Counted from the first letter of the stretch, positions 27,005 through 35,660 are shown. The stretch: 64,000 nucleotides of DNA from DASZIT01 sp035948855 (GCA_035948855.1 DASZIT010000014.1:34488-98487), one strand, 5' to 3'. Notes: generated from the sequence alone by a model not told the origin. A program made the numbers and translations.

Positions 27005-27149
27005 TTACCCGGAGTCACCGGGCCCGCGGTCTCTGACCAGGTCCTCGCCGTCTTCGAGTTCCTGCCAGGGCGAACCGCCGATAGTCTGTTGGCGAACTCG
27101 GCCCCAGGGGGTCGCCGCCTAATCGGGCCGTCAGGCCCCGGAGGTCAAC

Positions 27150-28331
27150 ATGTCCGGTTCTGTCATTGTTGCTGGTGCCCGTACCCCGATCGGGAAGTTG
27201 TCGGGCTCGTTGGGTGGCTTTGCCGCCACCGAGTTGGGGGGCTTTGCCATCGCCGCCGCCCTGGAGCGGGCCGGAATCAAGCCTGAGCAGGTCGACTACG
27301 TGTTCATGGGGCAGGTGATCCAGGCCGGAGCCGGGCAGATCACCGCTCGCCAGGCGGCGGCCAACGCCGGGATCCCGATGAGCGTGGCCGCCACCACCGT
27401 GAACAAGGTCTGCCTGTCCGGTCTCAACGCCATCTACCTGGCCGACCTGATGATCAACGCCGGCGAGGCCGACATCGTGGTGGCCGGGGGAATGGAGTCG
27501 ATGACCCAGGCCCCCTACCTCCTGCCCGGGGCCCGGGCCGGCTACCGGATCGGGGACGGCAGCCTGGTCGACTCGATGATGTACGACGGTTTGTTCTGCG
27601 CCTTCGACCAGCGGGCCATGGGTCTCAGCACCGAGGTCTACAACGGAGCCGACGGAGTCTCCCGCGAGCGCCAGGACGCCTTCAGCGCCCTCTCCCACGA
27701 ACGGGCGGCGGCGGCCATCAAGGACGGCAAGTTCGGCGAGGAGATCGTGGCGGTCAATGTGCCCCAGCGCAAGGGCGACCCGATCGTGGTCGACACCGAC
27801 GAGGGCGTGCGGCCGGAGACGACGGCCGAGTCCTTGGCCAAGCTCCGGCCCGCCTTCGACAAGAACGGCACCATCACCGCCGGCAACGCCTCCCAGATCT
27901 CCGACGGCGGCGCCGCGGTCATCGTGATGTCCAAAGCCAAGGCCCAGGAGCTGGGCGTCTCGCCGCTCGGTGAGCTGATCGGCTACGGCCAGGTGGCCGG
28001 CCCGGATCCCTCCCTTCTCCATCAGCCGTCCCACGCCATGTCGGTGGCCCTGGCCAAGGCCGGTCTGTCGCTCAGCGATGTCGATCTGTTCGAGATCAAC
28101 GAAGCATTCGCGGCGGTGGGCCTGGCGTCGGCCGACGACCTCGGCATCCCCGAGGACAAGCTCAACGTGAACGGTGGGGCCATCGCCCTCGGGCACCCGG
28201 TCGGCATGTCCGGCACCCGGCTGGCCCTTACCTCCCTGCTCGAGCTCAAGCGTCGGGGTGGAGGCACGGCGGCCGTCAGTCTTTGCGGTGGTGGTGGCCA
28301 AGGCGACGCCGCGGTGCTCCGGACGCTCTAG
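27150..28331 (+). CDS. Acetyl-CoA acetyltransferase (thiolase)
   Basis: It condenses two acetyl-CoA to acetoacetyl-CoA, or runs in the degradative direction. It has 393 residues and GGAGGTC just before the ATG. The acyl-carrying Cys is C88 in TTVNKVCLSGLNA. The other active-site elements are FEINEAFAAVG, VNGGAIALGHPVGMSG (His) and SLCGGGGQGDA (second Cys). Facing ccr across 200 bases and in the same neighbourhood as 3-hydroxybutyryl-CoA dehydrogenase, it would feed C4 units to the ethylmalonyl-CoA pathway. A longer-chain thiolase or a PHB role are alternatives; no PHB synthase is seen here. Confidence 0.93.
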   Translation: MSGSVIVAGARTPIGKLSGSLGGFAATELGGFAIAAALERAGIKPEQVDYVFMGQVIQAGAGQITARQAAANAGIPMSVAATTVNKVCLSGLNAIYLADLMINAGEADIVVAGGMESMTQAPYLLPGARAGYRIGDGSLVDSMMYDGLFCAFDQRAMGLSTEVYNGADGVSRERQDAFSALSHERAAAAIKDGKFGEEIVAVNVPQRKGDPIVVDTDEGVRPETTAESLAKLRPAFDKNGTITAGNASQISDGGAAVIVMSKAKAQELGVSPLGELIGYGQVAGPDPSLLHQPSHAMSVALAKAGLSLSDVDLFEINEAFAAVGLASADDLGIPEDKLNVNGGAIALGHPVGMSGTRLALTSLLELKRRGGGTAAVSLCGGGGQGDAAVLRTL

Positions 28332-28438
28332 GCGGCAGCTTCCCACTGATCGTCGACAGCGCCACTCGGGCCGACCGCCACCGGGTGTCCCGACTACGGT
28401 TCGGCCTTCTCACAGAACAGGGGTGTTGACTTTCAACC

Positions 28439-30403
28439 ATGGGCGAACTCGCCACCACTCCGCTGCGGGCTCTCGACGCTTCGGTCGACGAGGATGGTTG
28501 TCGGGTTCTGTCGGCGACCTCGTTCCTGGATCTCGACGGTGCTGAACAACGCCTGTTCGACATCATCGACGGTGCCGAAGACCTGACTTCGACCAGTGAC
28601 GAGCTGGCCGGAAGCGCGCAAACCTGGCCGGAGCGCTACCACCTGAGTCACGACCGGGCCAACGTCCTGCGGCCCATGAACCTGCCACGAGGATGCAAGG
28701 TGCTGGAGATCGGCGCCGAGTGCGGGGCGATCACCCGCTACCTGGGCGAGAGGTGCGATCTGGTCGACGCGGTCGAACCGGTGATCGCCCGGGCCAGGGT
28801 CGCCCGCACCCGCACCCGCGATCTGCCCGGGGTCGAGGTATTCGTCGGGGATCTGTTCGACGTACCCGGCGACAATGTCTACGACCTCATCGTGTTGGTC
28901 GGGGTGCTCGAATACGTCGGTTCCGGCTCGGCCGAACTCGCGCCCTACCAGAAGTTCCTCCACCGGGCCGCGTCGCTGTTGACCGAGGATGGTTCCCTGC
29001 TGGTCGCCATCGAGAACCGCATCGGGGTCAAATACCTCTCCGGGGCCCCCGAGGACCACTCGAATCGGCCGTTCGATTCGCTGGAGGGCTATCCCAACGG
29101 CTCGCTGGCCCGGACGTTCTCCCGAGGCGAACTCGACGGGCTGATCCGCCAGACCCGGCTGACTCCGCGGGTGTTCGGGGCCTTCCCCGACTACAAGCTG
29201 ACCCGGATCGTGATGTCCGAAGAGCTCCTGGAGACCGACCCGTCGCTGGCCTACCGCATCCCCCACTTCCCCAGCCCCGACTGGGGCGGCGATGTCGAGA
29301 GGGTGGCCAACGAGGGGGCGGTGTGGCGCACCATGATCGAGGCCGGCCTCGGGCCGGAGACAGCCAACTCCTTCGTGATCCTGGCCTCCCGCCGGCAATC
29401 GGGAGGCTTGTGGCCCGAGGATCAGCTGGCCGCCTACTACTCCACTGCCCGACGCGCCGGCTACGCCTCGGAAACCCGGGTCCTCAGCCAGGACGGCACC
29501 ATCGTGTTCGATCGGCGGGCCCTCTCCGACGATGGGCCACACCCGGATCTTCCCGACACCCGGGTGCAGCTCCGGTTGGGGCGAACCCCGTGGACCGCGG
29601 GGACTGATTTTCTGGATCTGTTGAGCCAGGCCAACGACAAAGAGCTCACCGACTGGTTGGGCCGATGGACCGACCTTCTCACCCAGGAGTTCGAGCCCGG
29701 GCAACCCACTCCGATCGACCTGCTGCCCCACAACCTGGTGGCCCTCCCCGACGGCCTGCTCCGGGCCATCGATTCCAAGTTCGTTCAGAACGGGATCGCC
29801 CGAGAGGCAGTGGTGGCCCGCGGGGCCCTGGTCACCGGACTGCGCCTCTCCCGGCTGACCAAGCCGAGCCGCTGGGGTGCTTTCACCGTCGAGGAGGTCG
29901 TTCGCTACATCGGGACCCTGATCGGCCTCCCGGCGGATGGCAGCTGGATCGCCGACGCGGTGGCCGGAGAAGCCGCCTTCCAGGCCGAGGTTTCGTTGCA
30001 CACCCCCGAACCGCCTACCCGGGCCGAAGCCGTGGGCCTACAGGAGGCGGTGCTCTGGGACGAGCTGCATCTTCCGTTGGCGCTGAGCTCCGAATACAAC
30101 CCGGGGGTCGGGGCCCGGATCGCCCTGGAGGCGGAGCTGAGCCGCATGGGTGCGTCCTACGGGAGGCTGGTCGACAGCCATGATGCCCTGGTCAGCGCCC
30201 ATCACACCGCCGTCGACGGCCATGCCCGACAGATGGCGACGGTTCTCGACCAGTTGGGCACCGCCCAGGCCGACCTGTACAAAACCCGCCTCAGCCTGGA
30301 CGCCCACGTGGCCGAATTCGTCCGGATCAAGGCGTCCTCCAGCTGGAAGTTGACCCGCCCGCTCCGGGCGGTGTCACAACTGTTCCGGCGTTCGTCGAGT
30401 TGA
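28439..30403 (+). CDS. Class I SAM-dependent methyltransferase, glycan-biosynthesis type
   Basis: This is a 654-residue protein whose N-terminal part (about 60-260) is a Rossmann methyltransferase: VLEIGAECGAITRYLGE is the SAM-binding motif I, and YDLIVLVGVLEYVG is the post-motif II strand. The middle (280-530) lacks clear motifs. A heptad-like helix (565-625) precedes SSSWKLTRPLR near the C-terminus. I know that SxSWKLTxPLR ending mainly from methyltransferases and glycosyltransferases of surface polysaccharide clusters, which suggests methylation of a glycan or lipid-linked sugar. No glycosyltransferase gene lies nearby, so it is an orphan. ATG 28439 is preceded by a relatively AT-rich stretch. 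Confidence 0.75.
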   Translation: MGELATTPLRALDASVDEDGCRVLSATSFLDLDGAEQRLFDIIDGAEDLTSTSDELAGSAQTWPERYHLSHDRANVLRPMNLPRGCKVLEIGAECGAITRYLGERCDLVDAVEPVIARARVARTRTRDLPGVEVFVGDLFDVPGDNVYDLIVLVGVLEYVGSGSAELAPYQKFLHRAASLLTEDGSLLVAIENRIGVKYLSGAPEDHSNRPFDSLEGYPNGSLARTFSRGELDGLIRQTRLTPRVFGAFPDYKLTRIVMSEELLETDPSLAYRIPHFPSPDWGGDVERVANEGAVWRTMIEAGLGPETANSFVILASRRQSGGLWPEDQLAAYYSTARRAGYASETRVLSQDGTIVFDRRALSDDGPHPDLPDTRVQLRLGRTPWTAGTDFLDLLSQANDKELTDWLGRWTDLLTQEFEPGQPTPIDLLPHNLVALPDGLLRAIDSKFVQNGIAREAVVARGALVTGLRLSRLTKPSRWGAFTVEEVVRYIGTLIGLPADGSWIADAVAGEAAFQAEVSLHTPEPPTRAEAVGLQEAVLWDELHLPLALSSEYNPGVGARIALEAELSRMGASYGRLVDSHDALVSAHHTAVDGHARQMATVLDQLGTAQADLYKTRLSLDAHVAEFVRIKASSSWKLTRPLRAVSQLFRRSSS

Positions 30404-30436
30404 GCGGATCGGGCCGGGCCGGGATGCCGGGCCGAC

Positions 30437-31018
30437 TCAATACGGCGGGCTGAACACCCCGGCGAGCGAGCCACCTCCCGCCTCCCCGAGGTCCGACCAC
30501 GAGCCCGCCGGCAGACCGATCACCGCCAGAGAGCAGGTCGAGAAGCCGTGGTTGCGGAGGATCAAACGGTCGCCGGCTTCTTGCCCATCGCCATCCCAGG
30601 AACGCGCCAGCAGCTCGAACGCCAGCTCATACACCGTGGGGTTGTGACCGACGAGCATGGCGCTGGCGAAGTTGTCGTCGAGTTCGCGGAGGTAGCCGAG
30701 CACGGTGTCCGGATTCGCCCCATAGAGCGAGTGGAGTGACTCGAGCGGAAGGTTCCCGCCCATCGCCTCCAGGACCAGGTCGGCGGTTTGGCGGGTCCGG
30801 ACCGCCGATGAGCACAGGACCACCTGGGGAAGCGGAACGTCATCGAGACCGAAGACACCGACTCCCGCGCCCAACCGATGGCCGAGGGCGGTGGCGTCGC
30901 GCCGACCTCGGGCGGTCAGGGGCCGCTCCTTGTCGCCCCCGCCGGCGGGAGCGCTGCGGGCCGCCTTCCCATGGCGCAGCACCCACAGATATCTGAGCAT
31001 CCCAGCCGCATCCGTCAT
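30437..31018 (-). CDS. SixA-like histidine phosphatase (phosphoglycerate mutase superfamily)
   Basis: This family uses a catalytic His in an RHG motif; SixA members dephosphorylate phosphohistidine proteins. The protein has up to 193 residues, with LWVLRHGKAARS near the start, SSAVRTRQTADLV (phosphate pocket Arg) and AMLVGHNPTVYELA (second His). The compact size and RHGKA favour SixA over glycolytic mutases. Start: ATG 31018 as listed; an ATG at 31000 (MLRYLWVLRHGK) would match the family's usual short N-terminus better. Substrate unknown. Confidence 0.82.
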   Translation of the reverse strand: MTDAAGMLRYLWVLRHGKAARSAPAGGGDKERPLTARGRRDATALGHRLGAGVGVFGLDDVPLPQVVLCSSAVRTRQTADLVLEAMGGNLPLESLHSLYGANPDTVLGYLRELDDNFASAMLVGHNPTVYELAFELLARSWDGDGQEAGDRLILRNHGFSTCSLAVIGLPAGSWSDLGEAGGGSLAGVFSPPY

Positions 31019-31053
31019 CTCATGATGCCCGATCGAGTTCGCCGACCACCAGG

Positions 31054-31659
31054 CTACGCATCGACGACCCGACGACCCTCCAGGGCTCGGCCCAGGGTCA
31101 GTTCATCGGCGTACTCGAGGTCGCCCCCAACCGGGAGCCCACTGGCGATGCGGGTGACGACGAGGCCCATCGGCTTCAACAGACGGGCCAGATACATGGC
31201 GGTAGCCTCACCCTCGAGATTGGGGTTGGTACAGAGGATGACCTCGGAGATCCCGTCTTCCTCGAGCCTGGTCAGCAACTCGCGCACCCGCAACTGTTCG
31301 GGGCCGATGCCCTCGATGGGATTCAAGGCCCCCTGGAGCACGTGATAGCGCCCGGAGAACTCGCCGGTCTTCTCGACGGCGACGATGTCCCGAGGGTCCT
31401 CGACCACGCAGACTGACGTGGCATCCCGGCGATCGTCGAGGCAGATGGCGCACAACCCGCCTTCGGCGACGTTGAAGCATCGGGTGCACAGGGTGATGCG
31501 CTCTTTCACGTCGATGATCGACTGGGCCAGGCGGAGGGCGTCCTCCGGCGCCACCTTCAAGAGGTGGAAGGTGATCCGCTGGGCCGACTTGGGCCCGATG
31601 CCGGGGAGCCGCCCGAGCTCGTCGATCAATGACTGCAATGGGCCGGAGAAGACTCCCAT
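31054..31659 (-). CDS. recR: Recombination mediator RecR
   Basis: It acts with RecF/RecO to load RecA onto gapped DNA. It has 201 residues. The helix-hairpin-helix LGRLPGIGPKSAQRITF, the C4 zinc finger CTRCFNVAEGGLCAIC and the TOPRIM domain (VCVVEDPRDIVAVE and VILCTNPNLEGEATAMYL) are all present. Its ATG follows the dnaX stop with no spacing, so both are made from one transcript. In many bacteria a ybaB/ebfC gene sits between dnaX and recR; it is missing here. Confidence 0.97.
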   Translation of the reverse strand: MGVFSGPLQSLIDELGRLPGIGPKSAQRITFHLLKVAPEDALRLAQSIIDVKERITLCTRCFNVAEGGLCAICLDDRRDATSVCVVEDPRDIVAVEKTGEFSGRYHVLQGALNPIEGIGPEQLRVRELLTRLEEDGISEVILCTNPNLEGEATAMYLARLLKPMGLVVTRIASGLPVGGDLEYADELTLGRALEGRRVVDA

Positions 31660-33633
31660 CTAGAGGATTTCCTCGGCGCCGGGGAACGCCTCGAGCACCC
31701 GGGCCTCGGCCGGTTTGTTCACGGTCACCTCGGCACCCAATTCGCCGTCGCGGAAGCTGGCCATGTCGCCGGCGTCCTCGTCGTCGTCGGCCGGGGCGCC
31801 GCCGGACGACGGCGAAGCCTGCACCAGGGGCGTGGGTATCCCGAGGCCGGCTCCCGCCCGGGTTCCACTTCCGGCCTCCGGCGGAGTTCCGGTGCTGGTC
31901 CGGGGTACGGGCTCCGCCCGACCGCCGGCTTCACTCTCGACCACCAGCGACAGCACCACCGGCAGCCCGAAGTACTCGGTGAGCGCCGGCTCGACATCTC
32001 CCCGGATGGCCTCGCAACGTTCGCGATGGGTGTCGTTGGGCAGACCGAAGACTGCCTTGCCGTCTTCGGCGCCGACGAACCTCCCGGCTTGGAAGAGCGC
32101 TTTGGCCTTGGGCCGCAAACGTCCGAGGATGTGGTCGCCCCAGGCCTGGACCAGCTCATCCCGACTCGGGAACGCCCGACCGGAGTTGGCGGTGGGCTCG
32201 GACCCCGGGGCCGGGTGAGGAATGGGTGCGGGCGGGGTGGTTTCCGCAGGGACCGGGGCTTCGCGGGCGGTTGCCGTCACCGGCGGTGCCGACTCCCGCT
32301 GTACGGCTCCGACCGTCTTGCGGACGGCGGTCGCGCCCGGTGAGGGAGCCGATGGCGGAGGGGCCGCCGGGGCGGGGCTGACCGCGGGTGCCGGAGTGGT
32401 CGGTGGGGAGGGCGCGGTAGTGGTTGCGCGGCTGACCGCGGCTGACGGAGCCGCGGCCGGGGATGGGCTGGCCGCGGGTGCGCCGGCTCCTCCCGGGTGG
32501 CGCTCGAGCCGTTCGATTCGGACCAACATCGCTTCGGGCGATTCATCAGCCTCGGGGTGGGCCAAACGGACCAACGCCACCTCCAGGCTGACCCGGGCAT
32601 CCAGGGCGTCCCGCATGTCGACCTGGGACCGGCCCAACACTTCAATGGATCGGACCAGGGCCGGCAGCCCCAGTCGTTCGGTCAACCCGGCGATGGTGTC
32701 CCGCTCTGCCTCGACCACACCCGCGAGTTCGGGGGCGACCAGGGCCAGAAAGCCCTGGCGGAGGAGATCGATGAGATCCCCGGTCAGCTGTTGGGGACTG
32801 AATCCGGCCGAAGTGAGATGGGCCACTGCCACCAGCGCCCGACCCGCATCCCGCTCTGCCAAGGCTTCGACGATTTCATCCAGTTCGGGGAGGTCGTCCT
32901 CCACCGTGTCGGAGGTGGCGGCCTGATCGAGCACCGAAAGGGCGTCCCGGGCCGAACCCCGCCCCCGCCGGACGGCGACATCGATGGCCTCGTCGGCCAC
33001 ATCCAGATGGGCGTCCCGTCGAACCTGTTTGAGCAGCTCTCCGAGGGTGTCTGCCCCCAATAGACGGAACTCGTAGTGCTGGGTGCGGCTCCGAATGGTG
33101 GGAAGCACCTTCTGCGGGTCGGTGGTGGCCAATACGAAGATGACGTGGGGCGGCGGCTCCTCCAGCGTCTTCAACAGAGCGTTGGAGGCGGGCGTCGACA
33201 ACATGTGGACCTCGTCGACGATGTACACCTTCTGGCGTCCCGGACTTCCGAGCGCCGCCCGTGACACCAGGTCCCGCATGGCATCGACCCCGTTGTTGGA
33301 GGCGGCGTCCAACTCATGGACATCCAGGGAGGTCCCCTTGGCGATCTCGGTGCAGGAGGAGCACTCGCCGCACGGCTCCCCATCACGGAGGTCGGTGCAG
33401 TTCAGCGCCTTGGCCAGAATCCGGGCGGTGGACGTCTTGCCGGTCCCCCGCGGGCCGCTGAACAGGTAGGCGTGAGCCGTCCGACCGTCCCGCACCGCAT
33501 TGCGAAGAGCGAGGACCACGTGGTCCTGACCCTTGACTTCGGCGAACGTCGAAGGGCGGAACCGGCGGTACAGGGACTGATAAGGGGTGACGTCCGGGAT
33601 GGCGTCCACGGTGTCGTTTTGAAGGTCGGCCAC
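31660..33633 (-). CDS. dnaX: DNA polymerase III subunit gamma/tau
   Basis: This is the clamp-loader ATPase of the replicative polymerase, 657 residues from GTG 33633. The N-terminal AAA+ domain has Walker A (GPRGTGKTSTARI), a zinc module (CTDLRDGEPCGECSSC), Walker B (VYIVDEVHMLS) and an SRC-type arginine (TIRSRTQHYEF). Residues about 390-510 are an Ala/Pro/Thr-rich linker, then a tau-like C-terminal domain (ELVQAWGDHILGRLRPKAKALFQ) for polymerase contact. I saw no obvious programmed-frameshift slippery run, so a separate gamma form is not evident. The SRP RNA gene lies directly upstream on the same strand, a common actinobacterial arrangement. Confidence 0.96.
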   Translation of the reverse strand: MADLQNDTVDAIPDVTPYQSLYRRFRPSTFAEVKGQDHVVLALRNAVRDGRTAHAYLFSGPRGTGKTSTARILAKALNCTDLRDGEPCGECSSCTEIAKGTSLDVHELDAASNNGVDAMRDLVSRAALGSPGRQKVYIVDEVHMLSTPASNALLKTLEEPPPHVIFVLATTDPQKVLPTIRSRTQHYEFRLLGADTLGELLKQVRRDAHLDVADEAIDVAVRRGRGSARDALSVLDQAATSDTVEDDLPELDEIVEALAERDAGRALVAVAHLTSAGFSPQQLTGDLIDLLRQGFLALVAPELAGVVEAERDTIAGLTERLGLPALVRSIEVLGRSQVDMRDALDARVSLEVALVRLAHPEADESPEAMLVRIERLERHPGGAGAPAASPSPAAAPSAAVSRATTTAPSPPTTPAPAVSPAPAAPPPSAPSPGATAVRKTVGAVQRESAPPVTATAREAPVPAETTPPAPIPHPAPGSEPTANSGRAFPSRDELVQAWGDHILGRLRPKAKALFQAGRFVGAEDGKAVFGLPNDTHRERCEAIRGDVEPALTEYFGLPVVLSLVVESEAGGRAEPVPRTSTGTPPEAGSGTRAGAGLGIPTPLVQASPSSGGAPADDDEDAGDMASFRDGELGAEVTVNKPAEARVLEAFPGAEEIL

Positions 33634-33675
33634 GTCGGGGGAGCCTATCGGGCGACGGACGCGACGAGCCCCGCC

Positions 33676-33795
33676 GTTCGGTGCGGCGGCCAGGTTGACT
33701 ACGGCACACGGCCTGTCCCGCTGAGAGCTGCTGCCTTCCGACCCTGACTCGATTCACAGGGGACCGTTGCGCAGGACCCGGCCGCCGCACCGAAC
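33676..33795 (-). ncRNA. ffs: Signal recognition particle RNA (bacterial 4.5S type)
   Basis: On the minus strand the conserved domain IV hairpin reads GTCAGGGTCGGAAGGCAGCA, containing the GGAAG tetraloop and the asymmetric GCAGCA loop bound by Ffh. The two ends form a near-perfect long stem, GTTCGGTGCGGCGGCC pairing with GGCCGCCGCACCGAAC. That fixes the approximate limits and a length near 120 bases. It is required for co-translational targeting of membrane proteins. The position upstream of dnaX is typical. Confidence 0.93.
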
Positions 33796-33937
33796 GTCGG
33801 GACCGGAGGACAGCGTAGCGCCCGGGGGTCATGGCCTGGGCCGCGGCCGTCGGTCCGGGTGGGGCGGCGGAGTAGCCTGTCGGGGCTGTACACGCCTCCG
33901 CCTCGGGTCCTCGAGCCGCGGTGGTGGCGTTCCGACC

Positions 33938-34025
33938 GGAGGCGTGCGAGAGCGGCCGAATCGGCACGATTGGAAATCGTGTGTGGGGAAACTCACCGTG
34001 GGTTCAAATCCCACCGCCTCCGCCA
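33938..34025 (+). tRNA. tRNA-Ser (GGA)
   Basis: An 88-base class II tRNA. The acceptor stem GGAGGCG/CGCCTCC pairs fully, the anticodon stem CACGA/TCGTG carries the loop TTGGAAA with anticodon GGA at 33972-33974, the variable arm is long, and the T arm contains GTTCAAAT. The discriminator is G and CCA is encoded (34023-34025). It reads UCC/UCU codons. The tadA start codon follows one base after the CCA. Confidence 0.96.
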
Positions 34026-34026
34026 G

Positions 34027-34506
34027 ATGGCAATCAACGCGCCCGCCGGGCCACTCGATGATGACGCGGCCATGGAATTGGCCCTGGCCGAGGCCCGGAT
34101 GGCCGAGCTCCATGACGACGTCCCGGTGGGTGCGGTGACGCTGGTCGGCGGTCGGGTGGTCGCCGCCCGCCACAACGAGCGCGAGCTGAAGGGCGATCCG
34201 ACCGCCCATGCCGAGATGCTGGCCCTGGCGGACACCGCCTCGGCGCTCGGCACCTGGCGGCTGGACGAGGTGACCCTGGTGGTGACCTTGGAGCCGTGCC
34301 CGATGTGCGCCGGCGGGTTGGTCGCCGCCCGGGTGAAGCGGGTGGTGTTCGGGGCGACCGACACCAAGGCCGGGGCCTGCGGCACCCTCTACAACCTGTG
34401 CGCCGATCCCCGGCTGAACCACCTGGTGGAGGTCACCGCCGGAGTGCGTGCCGACCAGGCGTCGTCCCTGCTGACCGGGTTCTTCGCCCTCCGTCGCCGC
34501 GAGTAG
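34027..34506 (+). CDS. tadA: tRNA-specific adenosine deaminase (A34 to inosine)
   Basis: It deaminates the wobble adenosine of tRNA-Arg(ACG), needed to read CGC/CGA. It has 159 residues. Zinc and catalytic motifs are TAHAEMLAL (HAE) and LEPCPMCAGGL (PCxxC), and VPVGAVTLVGGRVVA is the opening strand. The listed ATG 34027 begins one base after the CCA end of tRNA-Ser(GGA), with no room for a ribosome site. If tRNA processing cuts there, the message would be nearly leaderless. A later ATG at 34072 would shorten the N-terminus to the edge of the domain. A second tRNA-Ser follows 10 bases after the stop, so tadA is sandwiched between two serine tRNAs. Confidence 0.92.
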   Translation: MAINAPAGPLDDDAAMELALAEARMAELHDDVPVGAVTLVGGRVVAARHNERELKGDPTAHAEMLALADTASALGTWRLDEVTLVVTLEPCPMCAGGLVAARVKRVVFGATDTKAGACGTLYNLCADPRLNHLVEVTAGVRADQASSLLTGFFALRRRE

Positions 34507-34516
34507 CCTCTCGTCC

Positions 34517-34604
34517 GGAGGGATGCGAGAGTGGCCGAATCGGACGGTCTCGAAAACCGTTGTGTCGCAAGGCACCGTGGGTTCGAATCCCACTCCCTCC
34601 GCCA
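34517..34604 (+). tRNA. tRNA-Ser (CGA)
   Basis: An 88-base class II tRNA with acceptor GGAGGGA/TCCCTCC, anticodon stem ACGGT/ACCGT, loop CTCGAAA with anticodon CGA at 34551-34553, long variable arm and T arm GTTCGAAT. CCA is encoded at 34602-34604. It reads UCG. A TAGCCT hexamer at 34504-34509, across the tadA stop, is a possible -10 element. Confidence 0.96.
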
Positions 34605-34673
34605 GCTGCGGTTTATCCCTTTGGGTGGGCCGCGGTCAGCATGCGGCCGGCGGCCGGATCGGTGTCGCGGTGG

Positions 34674-35660
34674 TCAACCGCCGGCGTCGCCGGTCGGCTC
34701 GCGGGTGGACAGCCAACGATGGAGACCAGCGGCATTGGAGTGGACGCCATTCATGATGTCGAGCTTCTCCCGGTGCTCGTCGGGTACGCCCTCCATGTCA
34801 CTCTCGAACTCGGTGGCCAACGCGGTGGCGATGTCCTCGCCTCGGCGAAAGGCGGCCTCGGCCACCTCCGCCCACCGGCGCAGGGTCCCGTCCGCTTCCT
34901 CGAGGAGGTCTTGCGGATCGCCCAGCAGCCCGTAGTGGGCCAGGGCGATACCGGTCGGCCGGCGTTCGGCGAACCGACGGAGTGAGTGCAGGGCCTGATC
35001 GAGATCGAAATCCGGGGGTGGGGTCGATGGGCGGAGCACACCGGCATCAGGCAGCTTGACCCCGACGGCATCGCCAGCGAACAGCACCCCGCTCAGGGAG
35101 TCGTGGAGAGCGACGTGATGTTTGGCGTGGCCGGGCGAGTCCACCGCGATGAGCGACCGGTTGGGTCCCACCCGGATGGCTTCACCGTCTTCCAGCACAT
35201 GGAGCCGCTCGGGCGGGGTCGGATCGAGCCGGCCGTACAGCGAGTCGAGCAGGGGCCCATAGACCCGGGCAGCAGAGTCGACCAACTTGGTGGGGTCGGC
35301 CAGGTGTCTCGCCCCCTTCGGGTGCACGTACACGGTGGCCTTGGGGAAGGCCCGGGCCACGTCCCCGACCCCGCCGGCATGGTCGAGGTGGATGTGGGTC
35401 ACCACCACTCCGGCCAGATCCTCGGGGCCCAACCCGAGGGCGTCGAGCTCGGCCAGCAACACCGGCACCGAGCTCTGGCTGCCCGTCTCGATCAGCACCG
35501 GCTCCGGTCCCTCGATCATGTAACCGGCGGTGACCCGTTGCCAACCGCCCAGCAGGGTGTCGAGCTCGATGACCCCGTCGGCGATGGTGCGTCCCGCCCC
35601 CGGAGCGCCGGCGGCTTCGGCGTCGTAGGGGTGGGCGTGGCCATGGTGGGTGCCGCTCAC
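34674..35660 (-). CDS. Metallo-beta-lactamase-fold hydrolase
   Basis: This is a 328-residue hydrolase with the MBL metal motif THIHLDHAGGVGD, further ligands in YVHPKGARHL and VDSPGHAKHHVAL, and FAGDAVG for the bridging Asp. It has no signal peptide. The start is GTG 35660, overlapping the glucose dehydrogenase stop by GTGA, so translation is coupled. MBL enzymes beside sugar dehydrogenases can act as lactonases, and opening of gluconolactone made by the upstream enzyme is a reasonable inference. A glyoxalase II-like thioesterase is an alternative. Confidence 0.85.
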   Translation of the reverse strand: MSGTHHGHAHPYDAEAAGAPGAGRTIADGVIELDTLLGGWQRVTAGYMIEGPEPVLIETGSQSSVPVLLAELDALGLGPEDLAGVVVTHIHLDHAGGVGDVARAFPKATVYVHPKGARHLADPTKLVDSAARVYGPLLDSLYGRLDPTPPERLHVLEDGEAIRVGPNRSLIAVDSPGHAKHHVALHDSLSGVLFAGDAVGVKLPDAGVLRPSTPPPDFDLDQALHSLRRFAERRPTGIALAHYGLLGDPQDLLEEADGTLRRWAEVAEAAFRRGEDIATALATEFESDMEGVPDEHREKLDIMNGVHSNAAGLHRWLSTREPTGDAGG

